Part shown: in pieces, positions 8,412 to 17,060 of the stretch
How the letters are laid out: every line of letters starts with the position of its first letter
Numbering within the stretch: position 1 is the stretch's first letter
Assembly: GCF_001953975.1 (NCBI RefSeq)
Contig: NZ_MBEJ01000091.1
Location: 1-64,000, forward strand
Length of the DNA: 64,000 nt
Direction: 5' to 3'
Source of the DNA: Mycobacterium sp. NS-7484
GTDB taxonomy: Bacteria; Actinomycetota; Actinomycetes; Mycobacteriales; Mycobacteriaceae
Translations under genes and position numbers: made by a program
The notes under the pieces: generated by a model
Databases searched by the model: none
What the model saw: the letters and a program-made list of their open reading frames with translations, nothing else
Told to the model about the DNA's origin: nothing

Positions 8412-9148
8412 CAGCCTTTGACCCGGCGCATCGTCATGGCGTGCCGGAACCGGTCCGACGGGTGGGTGTTGACGGTCACCTGAGCGACCTCGCCGTCGGA
8501 GGTGGTGTAGGTCCGCTGCATCTGCAGGGCGGCACTGCCCGGCGCAACCTTCAGGATGGCGGCCAGTTCGGGGGTCGCCGAGATCGCGGAAATCACCTGA
8601 TGCACCTCGATGATGCTCACCCCGAACAGGTCCTCGATCAAGGGAAAGATCGGACCGGAGTGTCGCTGCAACAGTCGGCCGACGGCGGCGAAACTGCGGT
8701 TGATGTAGTACTCGGTGCGGCACACCGGGGCGGTGTCGTCGTCGGCCTGCCGGTAGCCCCGCACCGCCAACCATTGTTCACCGAGCGGGAGCCCGGTGCG
8801 GTCGGCCAGTTCGGCGTCGATCGTCACCATGGCGTTGGACTCGATGGTGAACTGTGCACCGGTGGCGAAGGCCAGCAGGTCGTTGATCGAAACCACGTCC
8901 TGGGCATAGGTATTGGTGGCGGCTCGCGGTGCCACCGTGGTCCCGGCCCGCGGCCGCGAAGTGACCAGGTTGTCGTCTCGCAACCGACGCAGTGCTTCGC
9001 GCACGGTGTAGCGGCTGACCTCGAAGCGTTCACACAACTCGTGCTCGGTGGGCAACTGCGAGCCCACCGGGTACACCCCGTCGACGATCTCCTTGCGCAG
9101 GGTGCGCGCCACCTGGAGGTAGCGGTGTTCGGTGGGGGTGAGTGTCAT
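8411..9148 (-). CDS. GntR-family transcriptional regulator (HutC/UTRA type)
   Basis: A 245-residue regulator. Residues 1-75 form a winged helix (LPTEHELCERFEVSRYTVREALRRL). The rest is a UTRA effector domain of the HutC subfamily. The start was placed at the ATG at 9148, preceded by GGGG at normal distance. A TTG six bases earlier overlaps the previous stop and is less likely. The gene is second in the minus operon, behind the beta-propeller gene. Two matching palindromes in the divergent promoter region 10750-10896 are the obvious candidate operators, so it probably controls both operons in response to a pathway metabolite. Confidence 0.88.
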   Translation of the reverse strand: MTLTPTEHRYLQVARTLRKEIVDGVYPVGSQLPTEHELCERFEVSRYTVREALRRLRDDNLVTSRPRAGTTVAPRAATNTYAQDVVSINDLLAFATGAQFTIESNAMVTIDAELADRTGLPLGEQWLAVRGYRQADDDTAPVCRTEYYINRSFAAVGRLLQRHSGPIFPLIEDLFGVSIIEVHQVISAISATPELAAILKVAPGSAALQMQRTYTTSDGEVAQVTVNTHPSDRFRHAMTMRRVKG

Positions 9149-9150
9149 GC

Positions 9151-10749
9151 TCAACCCCGACGCAGCGCCAGCACGCTGCCGTCCCCGTCGCCGGAAACAT
9201 ACAGCGTGCCACCAGGTCCCGCGGTGATTCCGGCAAACGGGCCCTGCGGTCCGGAGAACGGTGGCATGCCCTTCAGCGGCTTGGGAGTCACCCCGGGCGG
9301 GGGTCCGACCGGCAACCCGGTGGCGATCGTCGTACGCGTGGCGGTGTCGAGGTCGTACTCGATGACCTCTTTGCTGCCGGAGTCGACGATGTAGAGCGCG
9401 CCGTCACGCACCAGGATGCCGTGCGGGGTGTGCAATCCGTCGACCAGCGGCTCGGCCGATCCACCTTGTACCCGGACCACCGCACTCGCGACCGACACCA
9501 GCGGGGCGCCGTCGGGCCCGAGCGTCACATCCACCGGCGTGTCCAGCCCGGACGCCAGCACGTCGACAACCCCGTCGCGTACCGAAAGAAGCCGTCCGGC
9601 ACCTTGTTCGACCACCAGCACCGAGCCGTCGGGAGCCTGCGCCACGCCGTAGGGCTGGTCGATACCGCCGGCCAACACGTCGCTCACCTCGCCGTCGACA
9701 CCGTCCGGCCGGAATCGGGCCACGGTATCGGCTGCCGTGGTGACGATGAATTCTCCTGGGCCCGAAGAGATCACCCCGCGCAGGAAGCCGGGATAGCCGG
9801 GGGAGAACAGCATCGCGACGGTCTGCAGTGCCCCGTCGGGCCCGACGCGGTAGAAGTAGGTGCCGTCGGCGACATACAGGTGGCCATCGGTCCCGACGGT
9901 CAGGTCCAGCGGCCAGTTCAGCCCGCCCGGCAGCAGGGCCCGGCTGCCCTCCGGCAAGATCTCGGTGATCTCACCGGTGAAGTTGGAGACGAACAGGCGC
10001 CCGTCGGCGAACGTGCAGTTGTCCAGGCCGGGACTCAGTTGCGCCAGCAGCGTCTGCTCCCCGTTGCGCGGGTCGATGCGCAGCACCTGACCGCTGGCGA
10101 CCTGCGTCGAGATGAGGTGGCCGTCGGCGTCGAACTTCACCGAGTCGGGAACCCCGAGTCCGGCGGCGACCACCTCGGGCGTGCCCCCATCGGGATCGAT
10201 GCGCCAGATCTCGTTGGCCCCCATCACTGGGAAATAGAGGAGTCCGTCGGGGCCCACCTCCATCGCATTGGGGGAGGGCACGTTCTCCAGCAGGACCCGC
10301 GGGGCGCCGCCGGCCAGGTCGAACTCCATGAGCCGGCCACCCTCGCGGCATTCGCCGACGAACAGCCGGCCCGCGTGGAAGGTGATGCCGTTGGCCGAGG
10401 GAATGTCGTCGCGCAGCACGCGGGTGGTGCCGTCGGTGGCGCGGACACTGACCCGGCCGTCCATCACCTCGGTGGCATAGAGGTTGCCGTCGGCGTCGAA
10501 GGCGACGTCATCGGGGGCGATGATGTCGCCGCCCTTGGCGCTGACGGTCTCGAGCCGTCCGGTGGCCAGGTCCAGGGCGCTGATCTGGCTGCCGGTCACC
10601 TGGGCGACGTAGATACGTCCGTCGGGTCCAGTGCGCAGGCCGTTCGCGCCGAACAAGCGGCTGGCAGCGGTGACCTGCTCCAACGTCCAGTCCCCGGCTG
10701 CGGTCGGGTTTGCGGTGTACCTGGCGTCAGATACCGAAGTGGCGCTCAT
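9151..10749 (-). CDS. SMP-30/NHL-like beta-propeller protein, about 12 repeats
   Basis: A 532-residue soluble protein built of about twelve repeats of the form P-x-G-[IV]-x-x-x-x-D-G-x-[LI]-Y-V (for example GPDGRIYVAQVTG, DADGNLYATEV, GPDGLLYFPV, TDGHLYVADG, APDGSVLVVEQG). This suggests two six-bladed propellers in tandem, related to SMP-30/gluconolactonase and NHL proteins. There is no signal peptide with the ATG at 10749. Family members include lactone hydrolases. A role opening the lactone made by the Baeyer-Villiger enzyme of the divergent operon is an attractive inference, but the metal-binding residues were not verified. It leads the minus operon. Confidence 0.75.
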   Translation of the reverse strand: MSATSVSDARYTANPTAAGDWTLEQVTAASRLFGANGLRTGPDGRIYVAQVTGSQISALDLATGRLETVSAKGGDIIAPDDVAFDADGNLYATEVMDGRVSVRATDGTTRVLRDDIPSANGITFHAGRLFVGECREGGRLMEFDLAGGAPRVLLENVPSPNAMEVGPDGLLYFPVMGANEIWRIDPDGGTPEVVAAGLGVPDSVKFDADGHLISTQVASGQVLRIDPRNGEQTLLAQLSPGLDNCTFADGRLFVSNFTGEITEILPEGSRALLPGGLNWPLDLTVGTDGHLYVADGTYFYRVGPDGALQTVAMLFSPGYPGFLRGVISSGPGEFIVTTAADTVARFRPDGVDGEVSDVLAGGIDQPYGVAQAPDGSVLVVEQGAGRLLSVRDGVVDVLASGLDTPVDVTLGPDGAPLVSVASAVVRVQGGSAEPLVDGLHTPHGILVRDGALYIVDSGSKEVIEYDLDTATRTTIATGLPVGPPPGVTPKPLKGMPPFSGPQGPFAGITAGPGGTLYVSGDGDGSVLALRRG

Positions 10750-10774
10750 GACCTCGGACGTTAGCAACTTGCTG

Positions 10775-10786
10775 TAGTCCAGACAA
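10775..10786. promoter_or_regulatory. Probable GntR operator, site 1
   Basis: TAGTCCAGACAA, 26 bp upstream of the beta-propeller gene. It shares the TxGTCCxGACAA pattern with the palindrome at 10871-10882 at the other end of the divergent promoter region. The GT...AC half-site layout fits GntR-family operators. Confidence 0.55.
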
Positions 10787-10870
10787 TAGCTGCCCATCGA
10801 CCAAGATCAGGCCTTGACGGCTGAATAAGCCCTGGGGAATAGTGTTCTCCAATATGAAGATCGCTATTTA

Positions 10871-10882
10871 TTGTCCGGACAA
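10871..10882. promoter_or_regulatory. Probable GntR operator, site 2 (perfect palindrome)
   Basis: TTGTCCGGACAA is a perfect 12-bp palindrome ending 14 bp before the start of the SDR gene at 10897, in an AT-rich context that probably holds the -10 region. It pairs with the site at 10775-10786. Repression of both divergent operons by the GntR protein is inferred. Confidence 0.6.
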
Positions 10883-10896
10883 ATAGGGCCGCGCGC

Positions 10897-11742
10897 ATGG
10901 ATGGTTCAGTGAACCTGGACGGCCGGGTCGTGGTGGTGTCGGGCGCCGGTGGCGGCGGCATCGGCACCACCGTCACGCGCATGGCGGCCGAGGCCGGCGC
11001 CACCGTGGTGGCGGTGAGCCGCTCGCAGGACAACCTCGACACCCACGTCGCCCCGCTGGCCGACAAGGGCTTGAACGTGGTGACGGTGGCGGCCGACGCG
11101 TCCACCGACGAGGGCATCGCCACCGTGCTTGACGCGGCGCGCCGGGCGGACGGGCAGTTGTACGGTCTGGTCAACGTCGCCGGCGGCGCCGCACCGTCGA
11201 CTTGGATGCCGGCCACCCGGGTCTCTCGGGCCGACTGGCGCGAGCTGTTCACCGCGAATCTGGAAACCATGTTCTTCATGAGCCAGGCCGTTGCGGGTGA
11301 GATTCGGGCCCAAGGTAATCCGGGCTCCATCGTGTCGGTGTCCTCGATCAGTGGAATGAACACCGCGCCCTACCACATCGCCTATGGCACGGCGAAAGCT
11401 GCGATCGTGGCAGCCACCCGGACCATGGCGGTGGAACTGGCGCCCGAGGGTATCCGGGTCAACGCCGTCGCTCCCGGGGTGACCGAAACCGCCGCCTCGG
11501 CAACGTATGTCGACGCCGACCCGGAGCGCGACCAGCGGGCGATCGCGATGGGCCGGCGCGGCACTCCCGAGGAGCAGGCCAAAGCGATCCTGTTTCTGCT
11601 CTCCGATCTGTCGAGCTACATCACTGGCCAGACGATCCTCGTCGACGGCGGTCTCAACCTGCGGTGGACCCACCTCGGCGGGGACAACACCTCGCTGTTC
11701 CTCAAGGACGAATCCTTCCGCGAAGCCATCAGGAGGATCTAA
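10897..11742 (+). CDS. Short-chain dehydrogenase/reductase, first gene of catabolic operon
   Basis: A 281-residue SDR. The glycine motif is GAGGGGIGTTV, a variant of TGxxxGxG; catalytic YGTAK lies within [13 protein letters not shown], and ITGQTILVDGG is near the C-terminus. It is NAD(P)-dependent and probably acts on an alcohol or ketone intermediate. The stop overlaps the start of the Rieske gene (TAATG), with AGGAGGA inside its 3' end serving as ribosome-binding site for that gene. The promoter region upstream holds the putative GntR operators. Confidence 0.9.
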   Translation: MDGSVNLDGRVVVVSGAGGGGIGTTVTRMAAEAGATVVAVSRSQDNLDTHVAPLADKGLNVVTVAADASTDEGIATVLDAARRADGQLYGLVNVAGGAAPSTWMPATRVSRADWRELFTANLETMFFMSQAVAGEIRAQGNPGSIVSVSSISGMNTAPYHIAYGTAKAAIVAATRTMAVELAPEGIRVNAVAPGVTETAASATYVDADPERDQRAIAMGRRGTPEEQAKAILFLLSDLSSYITGQTILVDGGLNLRWTHLGGDNTSLFLKDESFREAIRRI

Positions 11743-13157
11743 TGGCCCATACCGAATCACATCTCGACGCCGCGCTGGAGGTCGACGCCGAACCGGATGA
11801 CTCGACGGGGATCATCGCCGAGGACCTGTCGGAGCCGATGACCATCCCGGTCGAGGCTTACATCAGCCCGGATTACGCACGCGCGGAACGGGATCGACTG
11901 TGGCGCAAGGTGTGGCAGCAGGTCGGCCGGGTCGAGGAGATTCCGGAGGTCGGCAACTACCTCACCTACGACATTCTCGACGACTCGATCATCATCGTGC
12001 GCACCGGCGCGAACACCTTTGCCGCGCACCACAACGTCTGCATGCACCGCGGGCGCAAGCTCATTGACAACCCCGAGGGGGCCAAGAACGCGACCGGCCG
12101 GGCCCGGAAATCCTTCGTCTGCGGGTTCCACGGCTGGACCTACGGCCTCGACGGCGCCTGCACGCACATCCGCGAACAGGACGACTGGCAGGGCAAACTC
12201 ACCGCGGCCAACACACATCTGGCGCCCGTACAGGTGGACACGTGGGGCGGCTGGCTGTTCATCAACATGGACCCGCACTGCGAGCCGTTGATCGACTACC
12301 TGTACCCGGCGGCCAAGATCCTCGACCCGTTCGGGCTGGAGAACATGCGCTACAAGTGGCGCAAGTGGTTGTACTTCGACTGCAACTGGAAGGTCGCGAT
12401 GGAGGCCTTCAACGAGACCTACCACGTGTTCACCACGCATCCGGAGTTCAACCAGTTCGGCGAGTTCAAGGGCTGGGCGAAGGCGCAGGGCAAGCACAGC
12501 AACATCGGCTACGACGCGCCGAAGGGTCTGGACGAGACCAAGTCCAAGATCCGCCTGGGAACCGGTGATCCGCGCATCTCGACCGCCGAGATGCAGGTCT
12601 ACACCATGGAAGAGACCAACGCGACGACGACGAACACCCTGGTGAACGCCGCCAAGCGCCTGGTCGACGAACTGCCCGAGGGAACTCCGGCCGACGAGGT
12701 GCTGCAGCACTGGCTCGCGTCGGCCCGTCGTGACGACGAGGCACGCGGCGTGATCTGGCCGACCATCCCGCCGGACATCCTGGGACAGAGCGGCACGGCC
12801 TGGCAGATCTTCCCGAACTTCCAAGTGGGACAGGGCCTGACCAGTGCGCTCTGCTACAGCGCCCGCCCCGATCCGAGCTACAACCCGGACAAGTGCATCT
12901 TCGAGGTCGCGGTCTTCGAGCTGTATCCCAAAGGTGAAGAGCCGCAGACCGAGTGGGCCTACACCCCGAAGGACTCCCCGAACTGGTTGTCGGTGCTGCC
13001 GCAGGATTTCTCGAACATGGCCGCAGTGCAACAGGGGATGAAATCCGCGGGCTTCCCGGGAACTCTGCCGAATCCCTACCGCGAACGCAGCACAGTCAAC
13101 CTGCACTACCAACTTTCCAAGTACATGGGCACCGGAGAGCCCCGAGACATCCAGTGA
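11742..13157 (+). CDS. Rieske non-heme iron oxygenase, alpha subunit
   Basis: A 471-residue ring-hydroxylating oxygenase. The Rieske [2Fe-2S] ligands are Cys100-x-His102 and Cys127-x2-His130, a longer spacing than the usual ~17 residues. The mononuclear iron site is indicated by NETYHVFTTHPE, giving the two histidines. It should hydroxylate an unactivated C-H or ring using O2 and electrons from a reductase/ferredoxin. No beta subunit, ferredoxin or reductase gene lies in the cluster, so electrons must come from elsewhere. The start is the ATG at 11742, behind a perfect AGGAGGA. Confidence 0.9.
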   Translation: MAHTESHLDAALEVDAEPDDSTGIIAEDLSEPMTIPVEAYISPDYARAERDRLWRKVWQQVGRVEEIPEVGNYLTYDILDDSIIIVRTGANTFAAHHNVCMHRGRKLIDNPEGAKNATGRARKSFVCGFHGWTYGLDGACTHIREQDDWQGKLTAANTHLAPVQVDTWGGWLFINMDPHCEPLIDYLYPAAKILDPFGLENMRYKWRKWLYFDCNWKVAMEAFNETYHVFTTHPEFNQFGEFKGWAKAQGKHSNIGYDAPKGLDETKSKIRLGTGDPRISTAEMQVYTMEETNATTTNTLVNAAKRLVDELPEGTPADEVLQHWLASARRDDEARGVIWPTIPPDILGQSGTAWQIFPNFQVGQGLTSALCYSARPDPSYNPDKCIFEVAVFELYPKGEEPQTEWAYTPKDSPNWLSVLPQDFSNMAAVQQGMKSAGFPGTLPNPYRERSTVNLHYQLSKYMGTGEPRDIQ

Positions 13158-13204
13158 TTTGGGTGCATCCAGTAACGCTCAGCGTTACCAGACGCACCCA
13201 AATC
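13156..13204. promoter_or_regulatory. Long intercistronic hairpin between the Rieske and LLM genes
   Basis: Two 24-base arms (13156-13179 and 13181-13204), matching at 21 of 24 positions around a one-base centre, overlap the Rieske stop codon and end 12 bp before the AAGGAG of the next gene. No T-run follows. It may stabilise or process the polycistronic mRNA, or act as an attenuator or DNA operator. Confidence 0.6.
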
Positions 13205-13222
13205 GCCGAGTAAGGAGACAAC

Positions 13223-14395
13223 ATGAAGGTCAATCTGGGTACCGGAGCGCAGAACTCCCAGGACTGGGAGCGCGTGCTCGCCGGGAACTTCAGCACCCCG
13301 CCGGCCACGCCGGACTACAAGTGCGTGCAGGCCGCGCTGGCCCTCGGCGATCTCGCCGAGCCGCTGGGCTTCGACGGTATCTGGTTCCCCGAGCATCACG
13401 GCACGCCATATGGCATGACGCCCAACCCGATTCAGGCCCTGACCTACTTCGCCGGCCGCACCGAGCGGGTCAGCCTCGGCACGTTCGTGGCGGTGGTGCC
13501 GTGGTGGAACCCGATCCGGTTGGCCACCCAGATCGCCTACCTCGACATCGTCTCCAACGGTCGCTACACCACGATCGGCCTGGGCCGTGGGGTGTCGAAG
13601 GGTGAGTTCGCTGCGGTCGGGGTGCCGCGCGAAGAGAGCCGCGACCGGTTCAACGAGACGCTGGACATCCTCAAGCTGGCCTTCTCGGGTGAGCGGTTCT
13701 CCTACGAGGGCAAGATCTTCAGCTTCCCGGAGATGTCGCTGCGGCCGGAACCGATCAGCACCGACCTGTTCGACCGCATCTACAGCTCGTCCTCGACTGC
13801 CGAGTCACTGGAGATCCTGTCCCGGCGCGGCATGGTGCCGTTGTTCGTGGGCAACAAGCCGATCACCGATGCCGGCGAAGAGGTCCGCAAGGTCAACACC
13901 TTCCGCGCCGAAGAGGGCCTGGGCCCGTGTCAGCCCAAGAACGTGATGTTCATGTACTGCGTGGGCTCCGAAGACGAGGTCGCCCAGACCGAAGAGTGGA
14001 TTTGGACCGCCAACCGCGACGTCAACGTGCACTACGGTTTCGCCGACGCCTCGAACTTCAAGGGCGTCAAGGGCTATGAGGCCTACGCCGCCCGCGAGGC
14101 CAGCGCGACCGCCGTGCTGGCCTCCGAGGTGGGCAACCAGAAGAAGGGCGGCCCGCCCGGATACCACGCCTCGAACCTGTTGATCGGAACCCCCGAGACG
14201 GTGTTCGAAAAGCTCAAGGCCGCGCAGGAGGCCTGCTCGTTCTGCGAGGTCACCATCGTTCCGCAGTTCGGCACCATGCCGTATGAGAAGGCCATGGAGT
14301 CCACCAAGTTGTTCGCCGCCGAGGTGCTGCCCGCGGTGCACGAGATGGAAGCCCCGCTGCATCCGGGTGCGCTCCCCGAAAAGGCCAACGCATGA
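13223..14395 (+). CDS. LLM-class flavin-dependent oxidoreductase
   Basis: A 390-residue TIM-barrel protein of the luciferase-like (bacterial luciferase/F420) superfamily. Typical elements are FDGIWFPEHHG near residue 50, RVSLGTFVAVVPWWNPIRLA, and LGRGVSKGEFAAVGV. The proline-rich WWNP loop and the length are more like the FMN-dependent monooxygenases than the shorter F420 enzymes, but the cofactor is not certain. A good AAGGAG lies 7 bp before the ATG. The 3' end overlaps the monooxygenase gene by 4 bp (ATGA). The role is presumably a hydroxylation or oxidation step of the catabolic route. Confidence 0.85.
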   Translation: MKVNLGTGAQNSQDWERVLAGNFSTPPATPDYKCVQAALALGDLAEPLGFDGIWFPEHHGTPYGMTPNPIQALTYFAGRTERVSLGTFVAVVPWWNPIRLATQIAYLDIVSNGRYTTIGLGRGVSKGEFAAVGVPREESRDRFNETLDILKLAFSGERFSYEGKIFSFPEMSLRPEPISTDLFDRIYSSSSTAESLEILSRRGMVPLFVGNKPITDAGEEVRKVNTFRAEEGLGPCQPKNVMFMYCVGSEDEVAQTEEWIWTANRDVNVHYGFADASNFKGVKGYEAYAAREASATAVLASEVGNQKKGGPPGYHASNLLIGTPETVFEKLKAAQEACSFCEVTIVPQFGTMPYEKAMESTKLFAAEVLPAVHEMEAPLHPGALPEKANA

Positions 14396-16233
14396 ACCAA
14401 CCGTGCGGTCCCACTGACGTCCCCACCGACATCGACATCGATGCGATCCGGGAGAAGTACGCCGCCGAGCGGGCCAAGCGGCTCCGGCCCGAGGGCGGGG
14501 ATCAATACCTGGAACTGGAAGGTGAATACGCCGAGTTCTACGAGGTCGACCCGTACACCACGGTGACCGAGCGGGATCCGATCGTCGAAGACGCCGACGT
14601 GGTCATCCTCGGCGGCGGCTTCGCCGGCCTGCTTGCCGGGGCCTACCTGAAGAAGGCCGGTGTCGAAGGAATCCGGGTCATCGAGATGGCCGGCGATTTC
14701 GGCGGGGTGTGGTACTGGAACCGCTTTCCGGGAATCCAGTGCGACAACGACGCGTACTGCTACATCCCATTGCTCGAAGAACTCGACTTCATGCCGAGCA
14801 AGAAGTTCGCCGACGGCGCCGAGATCCTTCAGCACTGCCGCAACATCGGCAAACACTTCGGGCTGTACGACGGTGCCCTCTTTTCCACGCAGGTGCGTGA
14901 ACTGCGTTGGGACGACGCGATTCAGCGCTGGCAGATCCACACCGACCGGGGCGACGAGATCCGGGCCCGGTTCGTGGTCATGGCTCAAGGCTCCTACAAC
15001 CGGCCCAAGCTCCCAGGCATCCCGGGCATCAAGGACTTCAAGGGTCACGTGTTCCACTCCGCCCGTTGGGATTACGACTACACCGGCGGTGACGCCGACG
15101 GTGGCCTGTACAAACTGGCCGACAAGCGCGTCGCACTCGTCGGCACCGGCGCCACCGGTATCCAACTGGTACCGCACCTGGGCCGAGACGCCAAGGAGCT
15201 GTTCGTCTTCCAGCGCACCCCGTCGTCGGTCGATGCGCGCACGAACCCGCCCACCGATCCAGAATGGGCCGCATCGTTGCAGCCGGGTTGGCAGGAGGAA
15301 CGCAAGCGCAACTTCCACAACTGGTCGCCGTTCGTCGGCGTGGTGTTCGGTGAACCAGACCTGGTCTGTGACTTCTGGACCGAGCTCGGCCGCAACCTGA
15401 CCGCCCGGATCGCGGCCACGGAGAACCCCGCAGAAGTGACCATCGAGCAGATCATGGCCTTCCGCGAGGAAGAGGACTTCAAGATCATGGAGCGGCTGCG
15501 CCGCCATGTTGCCGAGATCGTCAAGGATCCCGAGACGGCCGAGGCACTCAAGCCGTACTACCGCTTCATGTGCAAGCGGCCGACGTCCAGCGAGCACTAC
15601 CTGGAGACCTTCAACCGGCCCAACGTGACGCTCGTCGACGTGTCGGCCTCCAAGGGTGTGGAGCGGCTGACGGAGACGGGCATCGTCGCCGACGGTGTTG
15701 AATACGAAGTCGACTGCGTGATCTTCGCGAGCGGTTTCGAGATCTCCACCGAGATCAGCCGTCGGTTCGCGATCGAGAACATCGTGGGCCGCGACGGGTT
15801 GTCGTTGTTCGACTACTGGCAGAACGACTACAAGACCCTGCACGGCATGACCAGCCGTGGATTCCCCAACCAGTTCTTCATGGGCTTCATCCAGGGCGGC
15901 GTGTCGGCCAACACCACGGCGATGTTCGAACAGCAGGCCAAGCACATCGCCTACCTCATCGCCGAGGCACAAAACCGCGGGGCCACCACGGTCGAACCCA
16001 CCCAGGAAGGCCAGGACGCCTGGGTCTCCACGGTCCGCGAACTCTCGATCGACAACTCGGCGTTCGAACTGTCCTGCACGCCAGGCTATTACAACAACGA
16101 GGGCCGCGGGGGAGCGGAACGTAACGGTGCCTTCCTCGGCGATTTCTACTCGCCCGGTTTCTACGCCTTCGACGAGCTGATTGCCGAATGGCGGGACAAG
16201 GGTGACCTGGAGGGTCTGGAGCTCACCTCATGA
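14392..16233 (+). CDS. Flavin monooxygenase, Baeyer-Villiger type
   Basis: A 613-residue FAD/NADPH monooxygenase. The first Rossmann motif is VVILGGGFAGLLAG (residues ~65-78) and the second is VALVGTGATGIQLVP. Between them lies FKGHVFHSARWDYD, matching the Baeyer-Villiger fingerprint FxGxxxHxxxW[PD]. The N-terminal extension of ~60 residues is as in cyclohexanone/cyclopentadecanone-type enzymes. It should convert a cyclic ketone to a lactone, or a linear ketone to an ester. It is translationally coupled on both sides (ATGA). This is the strongest clue that the pathway passes through a ketone. Confidence 0.9.
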   Translation: MNQPCGPTDVPTDIDIDAIREKYAAERAKRLRPEGGDQYLELEGEYAEFYEVDPYTTVTERDPIVEDADVVILGGGFAGLLAGAYLKKAGVEGIRVIEMAGDFGGVWYWNRFPGIQCDNDAYCYIPLLEELDFMPSKKFADGAEILQHCRNIGKHFGLYDGALFSTQVRELRWDDAIQRWQIHTDRGDEIRARFVVMAQGSYNRPKLPGIPGIKDFKGHVFHSARWDYDYTGGDADGGLYKLADKRVALVGTGATGIQLVPHLGRDAKELFVFQRTPSSVDARTNPPTDPEWAASLQPGWQEERKRNFHNWSPFVGVVFGEPDLVCDFWTELGRNLTARIAATENPAEVTIEQIMAFREEEDFKIMERLRRHVAEIVKDPETAEALKPYYRFMCKRPTSSEHYLETFNRPNVTLVDVSASKGVERLTETGIVADGVEYEVDCVIFASGFEISTEISRRFAIENIVGRDGLSLFDYWQNDYKTLHGMTSRGFPNQFFMGFIQGGVSANTTAMFEQQAKHIAYLIAEAQNRGATTVEPTQEGQDAWVSTVRELSIDNSAFELSCTPGYYNNEGRGGAERNGAFLGDFYSPGFYAFDELIAEWRDKGDLEGLELTS

Positions 16234-17060
16234 CGACCTCGACTGCTCTGCAAACCCGGGATATCAAGCCCCACATCGGAACCGAGATCCGGGCCGACAA
16301 GGCCACGCTGCTCTCCGGCGATCATGCCGGCGCCATTCGGGAACTCCTCGAACAGCGTGGGGTACTGGTGTTCCCGCAGATCGGGTTCACCGATGACGAG
16401 CAGATCGCCTTCACCGAAACGCTGGGCACCTTCGCCCCCGAACACCAGGGCGAGAAGCTCTACAAGGTGTCCCTGGACACCGAGGTCAACAAGCAGGCGG
16501 ACTACCTCAAAGGGTCGCTGTACTGGCATATCGACGGGACCATGAACGAGGTCCCGATCCTCGCCTCATTGCTGCAGAGCGTGGCGCTGGGCAACCCCGA
16601 CGAGGGAGACACCGAGTTCTGCAACACCTACGCCGCCTATGACGCGCTGTCGGATCAGGACAAGGCCGAGATCGAGGGCCTGCGGGTGATGCACTCAGCG
16701 TGGAACACGTTGTTCTACTACGACCCCGAACCCGACACCAAGACGCTGCGGCGCATGATGGCCATCGGCGACCGGGAACTGCCGCTCGTGTGGACGCATC
16801 AGTCCGGCCGCAAGTCGTTGGTGCTCGGCGCCACCGCGCGCCACATCACCGCTGTGGACTTCAAGAAGAGCGCCGAACTGCTGGTGCGACTGCGGGATTG
16901 GGCCACTCAGCCGGACTTCACCTACCGCCACAAGTGGACGGTCGGCGACCTGGTGATCTGGGACAACACCGGAACCATGCACCGGGCCACACCGTATGAC
17001 CCCGCATCGGGCCGGCTGTTGCAGCGCACCAAGCTCGAGGGCGAGGAGCCCTTCGCTTGA
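16230..17060 (+). CDS. TauD/TfdA-family Fe(II)/2-oxoglutarate dioxygenase
   Basis: A 276-residue dioxygenase. Iron ligands are His100-x-Asp102 (YWHIDGT) and His251 (TMHRATPYD), followed by the arginine that binds 2-oxoglutarate. The family includes taurine and 2,4-D dioxygenases, which hydroxylate next to a heteroatom and release an aldehyde or phenol. The substrate is unknown. It starts inside the stop of the monooxygenase gene, and its own TGA overlaps the TTG start of the next SDR. Confidence 0.9.
   Translation: MTTSTALQTRDIKPHIGTEIRADKATLLSGDHAGAIRELLEQRGVLVFPQIGFTDDEQIAFTETLGTFAPEHQGEKLYKVSLDTEVNKQADYLKGSLYWHIDGTMNEVPILASLLQSVALGNPDEGDTEFCNTYAAYDALSDQDKAEIEGLRVMHSAWNTLFYYDPEPDTKTLRRMMAIGDRELPLVWTHQSGRKSLVLGATARHITAVDFKKSAELLVRLRDWATQPDFTYRHKWTVGDLVIWDNTGTMHRATPYDPASGRLLQRTKLEGEEPFA

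Noticed and set aside
14083..15972. A 629-codon open frame on the minus strand opposite the Baeyer-Villiger gene
   Set aside because: It is a codon-bias shadow: high-GC third positions keep the antisense frame open. The plus-strand protein has full family motifs and the antisense product has none.
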